A stretch of DNA of 38,145 nucleotides, from the NCBI RefSeq assembly GCF_003933965.1, contig NZ_RSAJ01000016.1, positions 1 to 38,145 on the forward strand. The letters run 5' to 3'. The notes below the pieces were generated by a model, which saw only the letters and a list, made by a program, of their open reading frames with translations, searched no databases and had not been told where the DNA came from. A program made the translations under genes and the position numbers. Shown here piece after piece: positions 28,586 through 37,879 of this stretch (position 1 is the first letter of the stretch; each line of letters starts with the position of its first letter). The DNA comes from Streptomyces sp. RP5T. GTDB lineage: Bacteria > Actinomycetota > Actinomycetes > Streptomycetales > Streptomycetaceae.

Positions 28586-28726
28586 TCCCAGGGTCACGGT
28601 GACGCTGAGGGGCCAGACGGCCAGGAGGGCCGCGACCGTCGTCCCGGTGAACATCCCCAGGTAGGTCGTCCTGGGTTTGACGGACGGGTTGCCGGAGTTT
28701 CGCCTGCTGGTGGACCTGCGCTTCAT
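28253..28726 (-). CDS. Doubtful small basic membrane protein
   Basis: The frame from ATG at 28726 (complement) begins MKRRSTSRRNSGNPSVKPR, then a hydrophobic segment (YLGMFTGTTVAALLAVWPLS), with an SD-like GGGGGGAAG directly before the ATG. These first 50 or so codons fill the otherwise empty 28586-28726. The rest of the frame runs antisense through the DUF2550 gene and looks like noise, so either only the start is a remnant of a real gene whose stop was lost, or the whole frame is chance. No family recognised. Confidence 0.2.
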   Translation of the reverse strand: MKRRSTSRRNSGNPSVKPRTTYLGMFTGTTVAALLAVWPLSVTVTLGSGHVDTLTGGSCLQPRQEAGQRVLAHGQFETRTPVQTGQDHGVGEQGHLLLPVGQTPAGDLDRRPLQDAARAIGVGEDAVPLDTVAVVAGDTVAPALAAGVGFLRDVPAQ

Positions 28727-28891
28727 TCTTCCCCCCGAATGATTCATTCCGCTTGCGGTCGAGATACTGATTGTTCCCGTTCGGGGGCTGTCTTCCGGCC
28801 GCTGATGGTCCCTCGGAGCGGGCCGAACGGCCCCGGGGGGAGTACGCCGAAGGCGCGCGGCACAGGCCGCGCGCCCTCAGTGGATCGTGGG
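28586..28891. other. Gap between convergent DUF2550 and chitinase genes
   Basis: 306 nt. It holds the start of a doubtful minus-strand frame (28726 downward), a small GGGCC-GAAC-GGCCC hairpin at 28820-28833, and the chitinase terminator at 28852-28875. Nothing else recognised. Confidence 0.5.
28852..28875 (-). terminator. Chitinase terminator
   Basis: GGCGCGCGGC and GCCGCGCGCC form a perfect 10-bp stem with a 4-nt loop, 16 nt beyond the chitinase stop on the minus strand. Confidence 0.75.
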
Positions 28892-30715
<1,824 letters not shown>

Positions 30716-30773
30716 CGTGCGCCTCCTAGGGGAGTTGGGGGCGTGACTGAGCCTTCACACCCACGGTGCCGCG

Positions 30774-30802
30774 AGAATAGAAAGGTCTGGACCACGGGTC
30801 AA
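30774..30802 (-). promoter_or_regulatory. chiC promoter
   Basis: On the minus strand: TTGACC (30802-30797), exactly 17 nt, TATTCT (30779-30774). Both boxes match the housekeeping consensus at 5 of 6 and 4 of 6 positions. The start codon is about 60 nt downstream. Confidence 0.8.
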
Positions 30803-30815
30803 TAGGTCTGGACCA
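30783..30815 (-). promoter_or_regulatory. Direct repeats of the chitinase operator (DasR-type sites)
   Basis: TGGTCCAGACCT occurs twice on the minus strand (30815-30804 and 30794-30783), 21 bp apart, two helical turns. This 12-mer is the known direct repeat of streptomycete chitinase promoters, and each copy contains the GGTC-NN-GACC core of the DasR response element. One copy lies just upstream of the -35, the other between -35 and -10, a position suited to repression that is relieved by aminosugar phosphates. Confidence 0.85.
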
Positions 30816-30835
30816 GTTTGCGGGGCGGCTTCCGT

Positions 30836-31477
30836 CTAAACCCCCAACTCCTGAGCCAGAACGGCGGCTTGGACTCGACTGCGCAGTTCCAGTTTCCCCA
30901 GCAGCCGGCTGACGTGGGTCTTCGCCGTGGCCTCGGCCATGTCGAGCCGGGCCGCGATGTCCGCGTTGGACAGGCCCTCGCCGAGACAGGCGAGCACCTC
31001 GCGCTCCCGGCGGGTCAGGGAGTCGAGGACGGCGGGATCAGCGGCCGGCTCCCGCACGGGCCCGGCGGCGAACTCGGCAATCAGCCGGCGGGTGACGGCC
31101 GGCGCGATCAGACCCTCTCCGCGCGCCACGGTCCGTACCGCCTCCAGCAGGTCCCGTGCCTCGGTGTTCTTGAGCAGGAACCCGGCCGCGCCCGCGCGCA
31201 GCGCACCGAAGACGTACTCGTCGAGGTCGAAGGTGGTCAGCACGAGGACGTCCGCGAGCCCCTCCGCGACGACCTGCCGGGTCGCCGACACCCCGTCCAG
31301 CCGGGGCATCTGCACATCCATCAGCACCACGTCCGGCCGCAGCTCCCGGGCCAGCGCCACCGCCTGCTCACCGTCCGCCGCCTCACCGACCACCTCGATG
31401 CCGGGGGAGCTGCGCAGGATGAGGACGAGCCCGGCGCGGACGGCGGACTGGTCCTCGGCGACCAGGACACGGATCAT
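30836..31477 (-). CDS. chiR: LuxR/NarL-type response regulator
   Basis: 213 aa. Receiver domain 1-120 with acidic pocket Glu8/Asp9, phosphoacceptor Asp54 in DVVLMDVQMPRLDG, Thr in VLTTFD and Lys in FLLKN. A LuxR-type HTH fills the C-terminus: LTRREREVLACLGEGLSNADIA and AEATAKTHVSRLLGKL. Overlaps the kinase gene by 4 nt (ATGA), so the pair is coupled. Its position directly upstream of a chitinase matches the chiS-chiR pair reported to control chiC in S. coelicolor; the symbol rests on that synteny. Confidence 0.9.
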   Translation of the reverse strand: MIRVLVAEDQSAVRAGLVLILRSSPGIEVVGEAADGEQAVALARELRPDVVLMDVQMPRLDGVSATRQVVAEGLADVLVLTTFDLDEYVFGALRAGAAGFLLKNTEARDLLEAVRTVARGEGLIAPAVTRRLIAEFAAGPVREPAADPAVLDSLTRREREVLACLGEGLSNADIAARLDMAEATAKTHVSRLLGKLELRSRVQAAVLAQELGV

Positions 31478-32646
31478 TCGGGGACTCCTTCACGCAGGGG
31501 CAGGGTGGCGCGTACGGTCCAGCGCGCCCCGCCGGGACCGTCGGGACCGGCGTCGAACGTGCCGCCCAGCAGCGCGGCCCGTTCCCGCATGCCGACCAGA
31601 CCGGCACCGGAGCCGGGGGCGCGCGGCCCGTCCCGGTCTCCGTACGGACTGCTCACCTCGACCGCCAGCGCGCCGTCCCGCTCGGCGAGGGACACCGTGA
31701 CCCGGCCCGGACAGGCGTGCTTGAGCGCGTTGGTCAGCGACTCCTGGACGATCCGGTAGGCGGCGAGCTCCACGGGAGCGGGGACCGTGCCGACGGGACG
31801 GGCGTCCAGGGTGACGTCCAGGCCGTTGGCGCGGGCCGCGTCGACGAGGGCGGTGAGGCCGTCGAGGGTGGGGACGGCGGCGGGTTCGGCGTCGCCGTCG
31901 CGCAGGATGCCGATCAGCCGCCGCATCTCGGCGAGCCCGTCGACGCTGTTCTCCCGGATCACCGACAGGGCCTCGCGGGAGGTGGCGGGATCGTCTATCG
32001 ACAGCGCGGCCGTGGAGTGAATGGCGATGGCCGAGAGGTGGTTGGCCACCATGTCGTGCAACTCCCGTGCCATCCGCGCGCGTTCGGCGGTGACCGCCTG
32101 GGCGCGGTCCATCTCGGCGAGCAGCGCGGTCTGTTCGGCCCGCAGCCGGGCCGCCTCGGCGGCGTCCCGGTGGTTGCGCACGATCCAGCCGGTGGAGGCG
32201 GGCGCGTACGCCACCACCCCGACGACCACGCCGATCAGCAGCGCCTCCGGCACCCGCCACACCGCGAACGGCACCAGCGTCGCGGCCACCGTGAGCAGCC
32301 CGGTGATCCACTGGATGCGCCGGGCCGAGGCGAGCGGGCCGTACAGCACGGCCGCGTAGACGACGTCGGTGAACATCAGGACCGTGGCGAGGTTGCCCTG
32401 GGTCAGGACGTCGGTGCAGACCGCGAGGGTGCCGGTCAGCAGGGCCGTCCGGGGAGCCGTCCGGCGCACCAGTTCGCAGCCGGACAGCACGACGAGCGGC
32501 ACGAGGACCGGCCACGGGCCGTCGAGGAGGGTGACCGGGTCGTCGGCGGGCCGGGTGCTCAGGCCGATGCCCGCCAGCAGCAGACCGCCGAGCAGCCCGC
32601 CGGCCGCGATGTACACGTCGAAGCGGTGCGGGCGGGGCAGGGCCAT
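31474..32646 (-). CDS. chiS: Membrane sensor histidine kinase (HisKA_3 type)
   Basis: 390 aa. Five or six hydrophobic segments over residues 10-155 form the sensor part with no large extracellular loop, so it probably senses a membrane or small-molecule signal. The dimerisation/phosphoacceptor helix contains ARMARELHDMVANHLSAI with His197. The ATPase domain follows, with N-box-like YRIVQESLTNALKHA and G-box GSGAGLVGMRERAALLGG. Start chosen at ATG 32646 (complement) because of the purine-rich GGATGGGGG in front; the frame is open to ATG 32709, which has no SD. Partner of the response regulator that follows. Confidence 0.88.
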   Translation of the reverse strand: MALPRPHRFDVYIAAGGLLGGLLLAGIGLSTRPADDPVTLLDGPWPVLVPLVVLSGCELVRRTAPRTALLTGTLAVCTDVLTQGNLATVLMFTDVVYAAVLYGPLASARRIQWITGLLTVAATLVPFAVWRVPEALLIGVVVGVVAYAPASTGWIVRNHRDAAEAARLRAEQTALLAEMDRAQAVTAERARMARELHDMVANHLSAIAIHSTAALSIDDPATSREALSVIRENSVDGLAEMRRLIGILRDGDAEPAAVPTLDGLTALVDAARANGLDVTLDARPVGTVPAPVELAAYRIVQESLTNALKHACPGRVTVSLAERDGALAVEVSSPYGDRDGPRAPGSGAGLVGMRERAALLGGTFDAGPDGPGGARWTVRATLPLREGVPE

Positions 32647-32794
32647 GCCCCCATCCAACACGGAGTCCGCGCGCGGCGCCTGATGCCCGGGAACGGTCCT
32701 GGACTGCATCTTTCGATGTACGGAGGTTTCCTCACCGCCGACGACGAAAGGGGCCGGGGCCGAGGCGAGCCTGGAGGGGACGAAGGGAGCGGTC

Positions 32795-33325
32795 GTGGTC
32801 GTCGGACTGATCGTCGTGTGCGAGGTGGCGTTCTGGGTGCTGCTCGCGGCGGGGCTGGCCTTCCGCTACGGGCTGCGCATGCCGCGGGTGGGACTCGCCC
32901 TACTGCTGTGCGAGCCGCTGCTGGAGCTCGTGCTGTTCACGGTCACCGCGATCGACCTGAGGAACGGCGCCGAGCCCGACTGGAAGCACGGCCTGGCGGC
33001 CGTCTACATCGGTTTCACCGTGGGCCTCGGCCACTCGACGATCAGGTGGGCGGACGCCAGGGTGGCCCACCGGTTCGCGGGCGGCCCGCCGCCGGTGAAG
33101 CCGCCGAAGTACGGCACGGCCCGCGCCGTCCACGAGTGGAAGGTCGCGGGCCGCTGGATCCTCGCGGCGGTCGTCGCCACGGCTCTGCTCCAGGCCGCGG
33201 TCTGGTACGTCGGCGACGGGCAGACCGCGTCCCTGCGGGCCTGGCAGCAGCGCATGCTGTGGGTGATCGGCATCAACCTGGTCATCGCCGGCAGCTACAC
33301 GCTGTTCCCCAGACGCGAGCGCTAA
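32795..33325 (+). CDS. Conserved integral membrane protein, unknown function
   Basis: 176 aa with four or five hydrophobic segments (residues 2-25, 32-54, about 68-82, about 121-141 and 154-168) and a Pro/Lys-rich loop GGPPPVKPPKYG. No family recognised. GTG 32795 is preceded by AGGGAG (32784-32789) at 5 nt. It is divergent from the histidine kinase gene (148-nt gap, which must hold both promoters) and convergent with the adenosyltransferase gene, overlapping it by four bases. In S. coelicolor a similar membrane protein occupies this place, as far as I recall. Confidence 0.82.
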   Translation: MVVGLIVVCEVAFWVLLAAGLAFRYGLRMPRVGLALLLCEPLLELVLFTVTAIDLRNGAEPDWKHGLAAVYIGFTVGLGHSTIRWADARVAHRFAGGPPPVKPPKYGTARAVHEWKVAGRWILAAVVATALLQAAVWYVGDGQTASLRAWQQRMLWVIGINLVIAGSYTLFPRRER

Positions 33326-33330
33326 CGCTC
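33317..33330. repeat. Small palindrome over two convergent stop codons
   Basis: GAGCG-CTAA-CGCTC. The loop CTAA is TAA for the plus-strand gene and TAG for the minus-strand gene. Confidence 0.7.
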
Positions 33331-33894
33331 CCCGCCCGGGACCCACAGCACGTCCCCGACCTCCTTGTTCGCCGTACGCGCCAAGATGAACAGCAGGTCC
33401 GAGAGCCGGTTCAGGTAGGTCGCGGTGAGCGGGTTCATGTGCTCGCCGTGGACCTCCAGCGCCGCCCACGTGGAGCGCTCGGCCCGCCGTACGACCGTGC
33501 AGGCCTGGTGGAGCAGGGCCGCGCCCGGGGTGCCGCCCGGCAGGATGAAGGACCGCAGCTTCTCCAGCCGCTCGTTGAAGCGGTCGCAGTCCGCCTCCAG
33601 CTTGTCGACGTAGAACTGCTCGACCCGCAGGGGCGGGAACTCCGGGTTCTCGACCACGGGTGTGGACAGGTCGGCCCCGACGTCGAACAGGTCGTTCTGG
33701 ACGCGGGTGAGAACCGTGACGACCTCCTCCTCCAGACCTCCCAGCGCGATCGCCGTGCCGATCACCGCGTTCGCCTCGTTGGCGTCCGCGTACGCGGAGA
33801 TCCGCAGATCGGTCTTGGCGACCCGGCTCATGTCGCCGAGGGCGGTGGTGCCCTGGTCGCCGGTCCTGGTGTAGATGCGCGTCAGATTGACCAT
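33322..33894 (-). CDS. Cob(I)yrinic acid a,c-diamide / cob(I)alamin adenosyltransferase, PduO type
   Basis: Transfers the adenosyl group of ATP to cobalt(I) corrinoids to make adenosylcobalamin. 190 aa, single PduO-type domain. The ATP-binding N-terminal motif is IYTRTGDQGTTALGD; later marks are YADANEANAVIG, QNDLFDVGADLSTP, LPGGTPGAALLHQACTVVRRAERS and LNRLSDLLFILAR, all characteristic. Starts at ATG 33894 (complement). It is the last gene before the convergent overlap at 33322-33325; the ABC permease gene lies 13 nt upstream on the same strand, so it may be read from the ABC transcript. Confidence 0.95.
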   Translation of the reverse strand: MVNLTRIYTRTGDQGTTALGDMSRVAKTDLRISAYADANEANAVIGTAIALGGLEEEVVTVLTRVQNDLFDVGADLSTPVVENPEFPPLRVEQFYVDKLEADCDRFNERLEKLRSFILPGGTPGAALLHQACTVVRRAERSTWAALEVHGEHMNPLTATYLNRLSDLLFILARTANKEVGDVLWVPGGER

Positions 33895-33907
33895 GAGCCC
33901 AGGCTAA

Positions 33908-34657
33908 CTACGCCCCGGCCGCGCGGAACACGCGTGTGCCGACCGTCACGGCCAGCACCGCGAAGCCGACGGCGACCAGGACGCCGTACAGCATGTGATC
34001 CGTCGTGTACGCGCCGACGTACGCGTCCCGCATGGCGTCCACCAGATAGCGGAACGGCATGAAGTGCGAGAGCACGTCCAGCCAGGTGGGTCCCAGCGTC
34101 ATCGGGAGCATCAGGCCGGACAGCAGCATGGACGGCATGCTGACCGCGTTGACGAGCGGCCCGAACTCCTGCGGGGTGCGCACCTTCATCGCCAGCGCGT
34201 ACGACAGCGATGCCAGCGAGACGGTGAGCAGAGCGACGAAGGCGAAGCCGATCAGGATCCCGGCCAGTGGGGCCCGCAGCCCCATCGCCAGCGCGGCCAG
34301 CACCAGCAGCACGGCCTGGAGGACGAAGACCGTCGCCTCGCGCAGCACCCTGCCCAGCAGCAGGGCCAGCCGGCTGACCGGGGTGACCCGCATCCGTTCC
34401 ACCACGCCCTGACCCTTCTCCAGGATGATCATGAAGCCCGCGAACAGCGCCCCGAACAGCCCCAGTTGAAGCAGCAGCCCCGGTACCAGGACCTGCCATG
34501 AATCGCCCTTTCCGCCGAGCGGGAGACCGGTGAGCAGCGGACCGAAGAACACCAGGTACAGCAGCGGCATCAGGACCCCGAACAGCAGCGCGAAGCGCGA
34601 GCGCAGGGACTGGCGCAGGTAACGGCCGTAGATGATCGCGGTGTCGTGAAGAAGCAT
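33908..34657 (-). CDS. ABC-2 type transporter permease
   Basis: 249 aa, six predicted membrane helices with the ABC-2 pattern: an N-terminal amphipathic stretch (AIIYGRYLRQSLRSR), then helices including FALLFGVLMPLLYLVFFGPLL and the conserved GLMLPMTLGPTWL / SHFMPFRYLVDAMRDA region between helices 5 and 6. It pairs with the ATPase encoded 8 nt upstream to form an exporter, of the daunorubicin-resistance (DrrB) type judging by layout. Substrate unknown; the divergent TetR gene suggests a drug or secreted small molecule. Confidence 0.92.
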   Translation of the reverse strand: MLLHDTAIIYGRYLRQSLRSRFALLFGVLMPLLYLVFFGPLLTGLPLGGKGDSWQVLVPGLLLQLGLFGALFAGFMIILEKGQGVVERMRVTPVSRLALLLGRVLREATVFVLQAVLLVLAALAMGLRAPLAGILIGFAFVALLTVSLASLSYALAMKVRTPQEFGPLVNAVSMPSMLLSGLMLPMTLGPTWLDVLSHFMPFRYLVDAMRDAYVGAYTTDHMLYGVLVAVGFAVLAVTVGTRVFRAAGA

Positions 34658-34665
34658 CGGCAGTC

Positions 34666-35448
34666 CTATACGGCTACGGGGGCGGCGTCGGCCGGGGCGG
34701 GACCGCGGCCGGTGATCGCGAGGAAGGTGTCCTGGAGCGTGGCGTCGATCGAGCCGCCGTACTCCAGCTTCAGGGCGCCGGGTGTGCCCTCGGCCACGAC
34801 CACGCCCCGGTCCACGATCACCAGGCGGTCGGAGAGGGCGTCGGCCTCGTCGAGGTAGTGGGTGGTCAGGAAGACGGTCGTGCCGTGTTCGTCACGCAGG
34901 CGGCGGACCAGGTCCCACAGGCCGGCGCGGCTCGCGGGGTCGAGCCCGGTCGTCGGCTCGTCGAGGAACAGCACCTTCGGCCGGTGCGTGAGGGCCATCG
35001 CGAGGTCGAGGCGGCGGCGCTGACCGCCGGAGAGCGTGCCGCAGCGGCGGTCGAGCAGGTCGGTGAGATCCAGGTCGTGGGCCAACTCGGCCGCACGTGC
35101 CGCTGCTTGAGCTTTCGTCAGGCGGTACAGGCGGCCCTGGGTGACCAGTTCCTCCCGCACGGAGACCTGCGGATCCACCCCGCCGGACTGGGCCACGTAC
35201 CCGCACACCCGGCGCACCCCGGCGGCGTCGGTGGCGAGGTCGTGGCCGGCGACGGTGGCCGCGCCGCCGGTGGGTTCGAGCAGGGTGGTGAGCATCCGGA
35301 GGGTGGTCGTCTTCCCGGCGCCGTTCGGGCCGAGGAAGCCGAGGATCTCGCCTTCGCGGACGGTCAGATCGATGCCGCGCACGGCTTCCACGGGACCACG
35401 CCGGGTCTGGAAGGTACGGGCGAGCGAGGCCGTACTGATGATGGGCAT
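34666..35448 (-). CDS. ABC transporter ATP-binding protein (DrrA-like)
   Basis: 260 aa. Walker A GPNGAGKTTTLRM, Q-loop GYVAQSGGVDPQ, signature LSGGQRRRLDLA, Walker B VLFLDEPTTGLDP, H-loop TTHYLDEADALSDRL. The extra C-terminal stretch with GGSIDATLQDTFLAITGR is typical of the DrrA/CcmA exporter subfamily. ATG 35448 (complement). Divergent from the TetR gene with a 79-nt AT-rich gap, so both are probably controlled from there by that regulator. Confidence 0.95.
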   Translation of the reverse strand: MPIISTASLARTFQTRRGPVEAVRGIDLTVREGEILGFLGPNGAGKTTTLRMLTTLLEPTGGAATVAGHDLATDAAGVRRVCGYVAQSGGVDPQVSVREELVTQGRLYRLTKAQAAARAAELAHDLDLTDLLDRRCGTLSGGQRRRLDLAMALTHRPKVLFLDEPTTGLDPASRAGLWDLVRRLRDEHGTTVFLTTHYLDEADALSDRLVIVDRGVVVAEGTPGALKLEYGGSIDATLQDTFLAITGRGPAPADAAPVAV

Positions 35449-35527
35449 GGGCCAAGAAAAACAGAGTCTCTTAAAGTTTGCAATGGCTCCAAAATTTCAG
35501 GCGGCCCACGAAGCTAGCATTCGATCC

Positions 35528-36166
35528 ATGGCAGAGGGGCTCAGGGAGCGGAAGAAGCGCGAGACCAGGCAGCGGATCTCGGACATCGCCACGGGGCTGT
35601 TCCTGGAGCACGGCTTCGTCACGGTGACGATCGCCGAGGTGGCGGATGCCGCCGAGGTCTCCGTGAACACCGTCTACAACTACTTCCCGACCAAGGAGGA
35701 CCTCTTCCTCGACCGCAGCAAGGGTGTCGTCGACCGCCTCTCGCGCTGGGTGCGCGCGCGGGACGTGGGTGAGTCGGCGGCCGCGGCCGTGCTGAGGGAG
35801 CTGCGCGACGAGGTCGAGGCGGTCTCGCCCCGGGTCGGCCTGATGCCGGGCTATGACCGTTTCATGCGGGTCATCCATGACGCGCCCCCGCTCCGCTCCC
35901 GGCTGTGGAGCATCCAGCAGGAGGTCCAGGAGAACCTGGAGACGACCCTCCGGGAGGAGACGGGTGCCGCTCCCGACGATCCGTTGCCCGCCCTGATCGC
36001 AGGTCAGATCAACTGGATCCACCAGACGGTCATGGGCAGCATCGGCCGCGAGATGGTCAAGGGGCGCAAGCCGGACGAAGTATCACGAGAGGTGCTCGCG
36101 CTTCTCGACGACATGGAGCAGTTGTTGAGCGATAGGGTGCTCAACTACGCCGTACGAGACCACTAG
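35528..36166 (+). CDS. TetR-family transcriptional regulator
   Basis: 212 aa. N-terminal HTH: RQRISDIATGLFLEHGFVTV, then TIAEVADAAEVSVNTVYNYFPTKEDLF, the classical TetR recognition helix. The C-terminal ligand/dimer domain has no recognised subfamily. ATG 35528 was chosen as it begins just before the charged leader GLRERKKRETRQR; ATG 35483 is in frame but lies in the AT-rich region where the divergent promoters must be. No clear SD for either. Likely represses itself and the exporter genes; AGAG-T-CTCT at 35463-35471 is the only small palindrome seen there. Confidence 0.92.
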   Translation: MAEGLRERKKRETRQRISDIATGLFLEHGFVTVTIAEVADAAEVSVNTVYNYFPTKEDLFLDRSKGVVDRLSRWVRARDVGESAAAAVLRELRDEVEAVSPRVGLMPGYDRFMRVIHDAPPLRSRLWSIQQEVQENLETTLREETGAAPDDPLPALIAGQINWIHQTVMGSIGREMVKGRKPDEVSREVLALLDDMEQLLSDRVLNYAVRDH

Positions 36167-36221
36167 TGACGCCCGCCGGTGTGATGTCCGTCAGATGAGA
36201 CGTGACGCGCATTACTAACCG

Positions 36222-36250
36222 GTCACACAGCCCTTCCCGAGCGCTAGTGT
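36222..36250 (+). promoter_or_regulatory. Probable promoter of the 3-hydroxyacyl-CoA dehydrogenase gene
   Basis: GTCACA (4 of 6 to TTGACA), exactly 17 nt, TAGTGT (TANNNT), ending 56 nt before the start codon. Confidence 0.55.
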
Positions 36251-36306
36251 CCGCCGCAGAGGCAACGTAAACAGGGCGTAAGGCGTTTCAAAGGGGAGTC
36301 GCAACA

Positions 36307-37155
36307 GTGGCACGGAAGCTTGCCGTCATCGGCGCCGGCTTGATGGGTTCCGGCATCGCTCAGGTCTCCGCCCAGGCGGGCTGGGACGTGGTTCTGAGGG
36401 ACGTCACCGACGAGGCGCTGAAGCGCGGTACCGACGGCATCAAGGCTTCGTACGACAAGTTCGTGAGCAAGGGCAAGCTGGAGGCGCACGACGCCGACGC
36501 GGCCCTCGCCCGGATCACCGCGACCACCGACCTGGACGCGGCCGCCGACGCCGACATCGTCGTCGAGGCCGTCTTCGAGAAGCTGGAAGTCAAGCACGAG
36601 ATCTTCCGCACGCTCGACCGGATCGTGCGCCCGGACACCGTGCTGGCCTCGAACACCTCCGCGATCCCGATCACCAAGATCGCGGCGGCCACCGAGCGCC
36701 CGGAGCGGGTCGTCGGCGTGCACTTCTTCTCGCCGGTGCCGATGATGCAGCTCGTCGAGCTGGTCCGCGGCTACAAGACGAGCGACGAAACCCTCGCCAC
36801 CGCGCGGGAGTTCGCCGAGTCCGTCGGCAAGACCTGCATCGTCGTGAACCGCGACGTGGCGGGCTTCGTGACCACCCGTCTCATCTCCGCCCTCGTCGTC
36901 GAGGCGACCAAGCTCTACGAGTCGGGCGTCGCGACCGCCGAGGACATCGACCTCGCCTGCAAGCTGGGCTTCGGCCACGCCATGGGCCCGCTCGCCACGG
37001 CGGACCTCACCGGCGTCGACATCCTGCTGCACGCGACCAGCAACATCTACACCGAGTCCCAGGACGAGAAGTTCGCCCCGCCGGAGCTGATGCGCCGGAT
37101 GGTGGACGCCGGTGACATCGGACGCAAGAGCGGGCAGGGCTTCTACAAGCACTGA
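36307..37155 (+). CDS. 3-hydroxybutyryl-CoA dehydrogenase
   Basis: NAD(P)-dependent oxidoreductase interconverting acetoacetyl-CoA and 3-hydroxybutyryl-CoA (or longer 3-hydroxyacyl-CoAs), used in fatty-acid and butyrate metabolism and in supplying ethylmalonyl-CoA pathways in Streptomyces. 282 aa, single-function length. Rossmann loop VIGAGLMGSGIAQ; catalytic His in GVHFFSPVPMMQLVE with Glu in VEAVFEKLEVK; SNTSAIPIT; and the C-terminal domain signature AGFVTTRL and DIGRKSGQGFYKH. GTG 36307 follows GGGGAG (36293-36298) at 8 nt. It has its own promoter and a hairpin behind it, so it is probably monocistronic. Confidence 0.95.
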   Translation: MARKLAVIGAGLMGSGIAQVSAQAGWDVVLRDVTDEALKRGTDGIKASYDKFVSKGKLEAHDADAALARITATTDLDAAADADIVVEAVFEKLEVKHEIFRTLDRIVRPDTVLASNTSAIPITKIAAATERPERVVGVHFFSPVPMMQLVELVRGYKTSDETLATAREFAESVGKTCIVVNRDVAGFVTTRLISALVVEATKLYESGVATAEDIDLACKLGFGHAMGPLATADLTGVDILLHATSNIYTESQDEKFAPPELMRRMVDAGDIGRKSGQGFYKH

Positions 37156-37195
37156 CGGCTCTTTCCGTCCCCGTAACCGCACAAGCCCCTCTGGT

Positions 37196-37213
37196 TTCAC
37201 CCTCGGGGGTGAA
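37196..37213 (+). terminator. Hairpin after the dehydrogenase gene
   Basis: TTCACCC-TCGG-GGGTGAA, perfect 7-bp stem and tetraloop, 40 nt behind the stop. No T-run beyond ATTC. Confidence 0.5.
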
Positions 37214-37326
37214 TTCGGTATCGGTTCGCTTACAGACGGCAACCTCCGGCCGCTCCGCGCAGTCAGAGGTGTCATCACTGGACATTCAGATTCGTGGAGT
37301 ACTACACGCACTCACGGGGAGCGCAT

Positions 37327-37650
37327 ATGTACATCAGGGGCGACCACGCCGAGCTGGTCGTCGGGGGCCGCCTCGACGTCCGCAGCGCGGCGGACGCCCG
37401 TACGGTCCTGCACTCGGCCGTCGACGACGGAGCCGGCGACCTGGTGCTCGACCTGTCCGAGCTGGATTCGTGGGACGCCACCGGTCTCGGGGTGATCATG
37501 GGGGCCCACCGCAGGGCCGGCCGCTGCGGCCGCCGGCTGGTGCTGCGCGACGTACCGCCGCAGATGCAACGCCTTCTGGTCGCCACCCGGCTGCACCGGA
37601 TCCTGGCGATCGAGGGCGGCATCGGCGTGGAGTCGCTGCCCCGCGTCTGA
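37327..37650 (+). CDS. STAS-domain protein (anti-sigma factor antagonist-like)
   Basis: 107 aa, one STAS domain. In anti-sigma antagonists such as SpoIIAA and RsbV the loop D-S-T/S-G-L-G carries the serine phosphorylated by the anti-sigma kinase. Here the loop is WDATGLGVIMGAHRRAG: Ala51 replaces that Ser, while Thr52 and the GLG are kept. So either Thr52 is the phosphorylation site or the protein is constitutively in the unphosphorylated-like form. ATG 37327 has GGGGAG (37316-37321) 5 nt upstream; GTG 37294 in frame lacks an SD. No anti-sigma kinase gene is visible in the window. Confidence 0.88.
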   Translation: MYIRGDHAELVVGGRLDVRSAADARTVLHSAVDDGAGDLVLDLSELDSWDATGLGVIMGAHRRAGRCGRRLVLRDVPPQMQRLLVATRLHRILAIEGGIGVESLPRV

Positions 37651-37879
37651 CCCGCTTGACGTGGCGAAACGCAGGTCCCGCGCAATCCTCACGAGACTGT
37701 GACGTCTCGGACGGCGCGGTACCCCGGGCTGTCGTAGATACTGTGCGAAGGTTTAGGGTTCGGCTGCCCGCTGTCCGCATCCCTTCCAGCGGGCCCGGAC
37801 CAGAAGCGACAGCGCGGTGTGCTGCAGGCCGGGAGGGGCCACTGACGGCACACGAGACGCTTTTGGGGGGCTTGAACCT

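Noticed and set aside
35483..35527. Alternative TetR start at ATG 35483
   Set aside because: Would place the coding start inside the AT-rich divergent promoter region; the family usually starts just before the charged leader at 35528.
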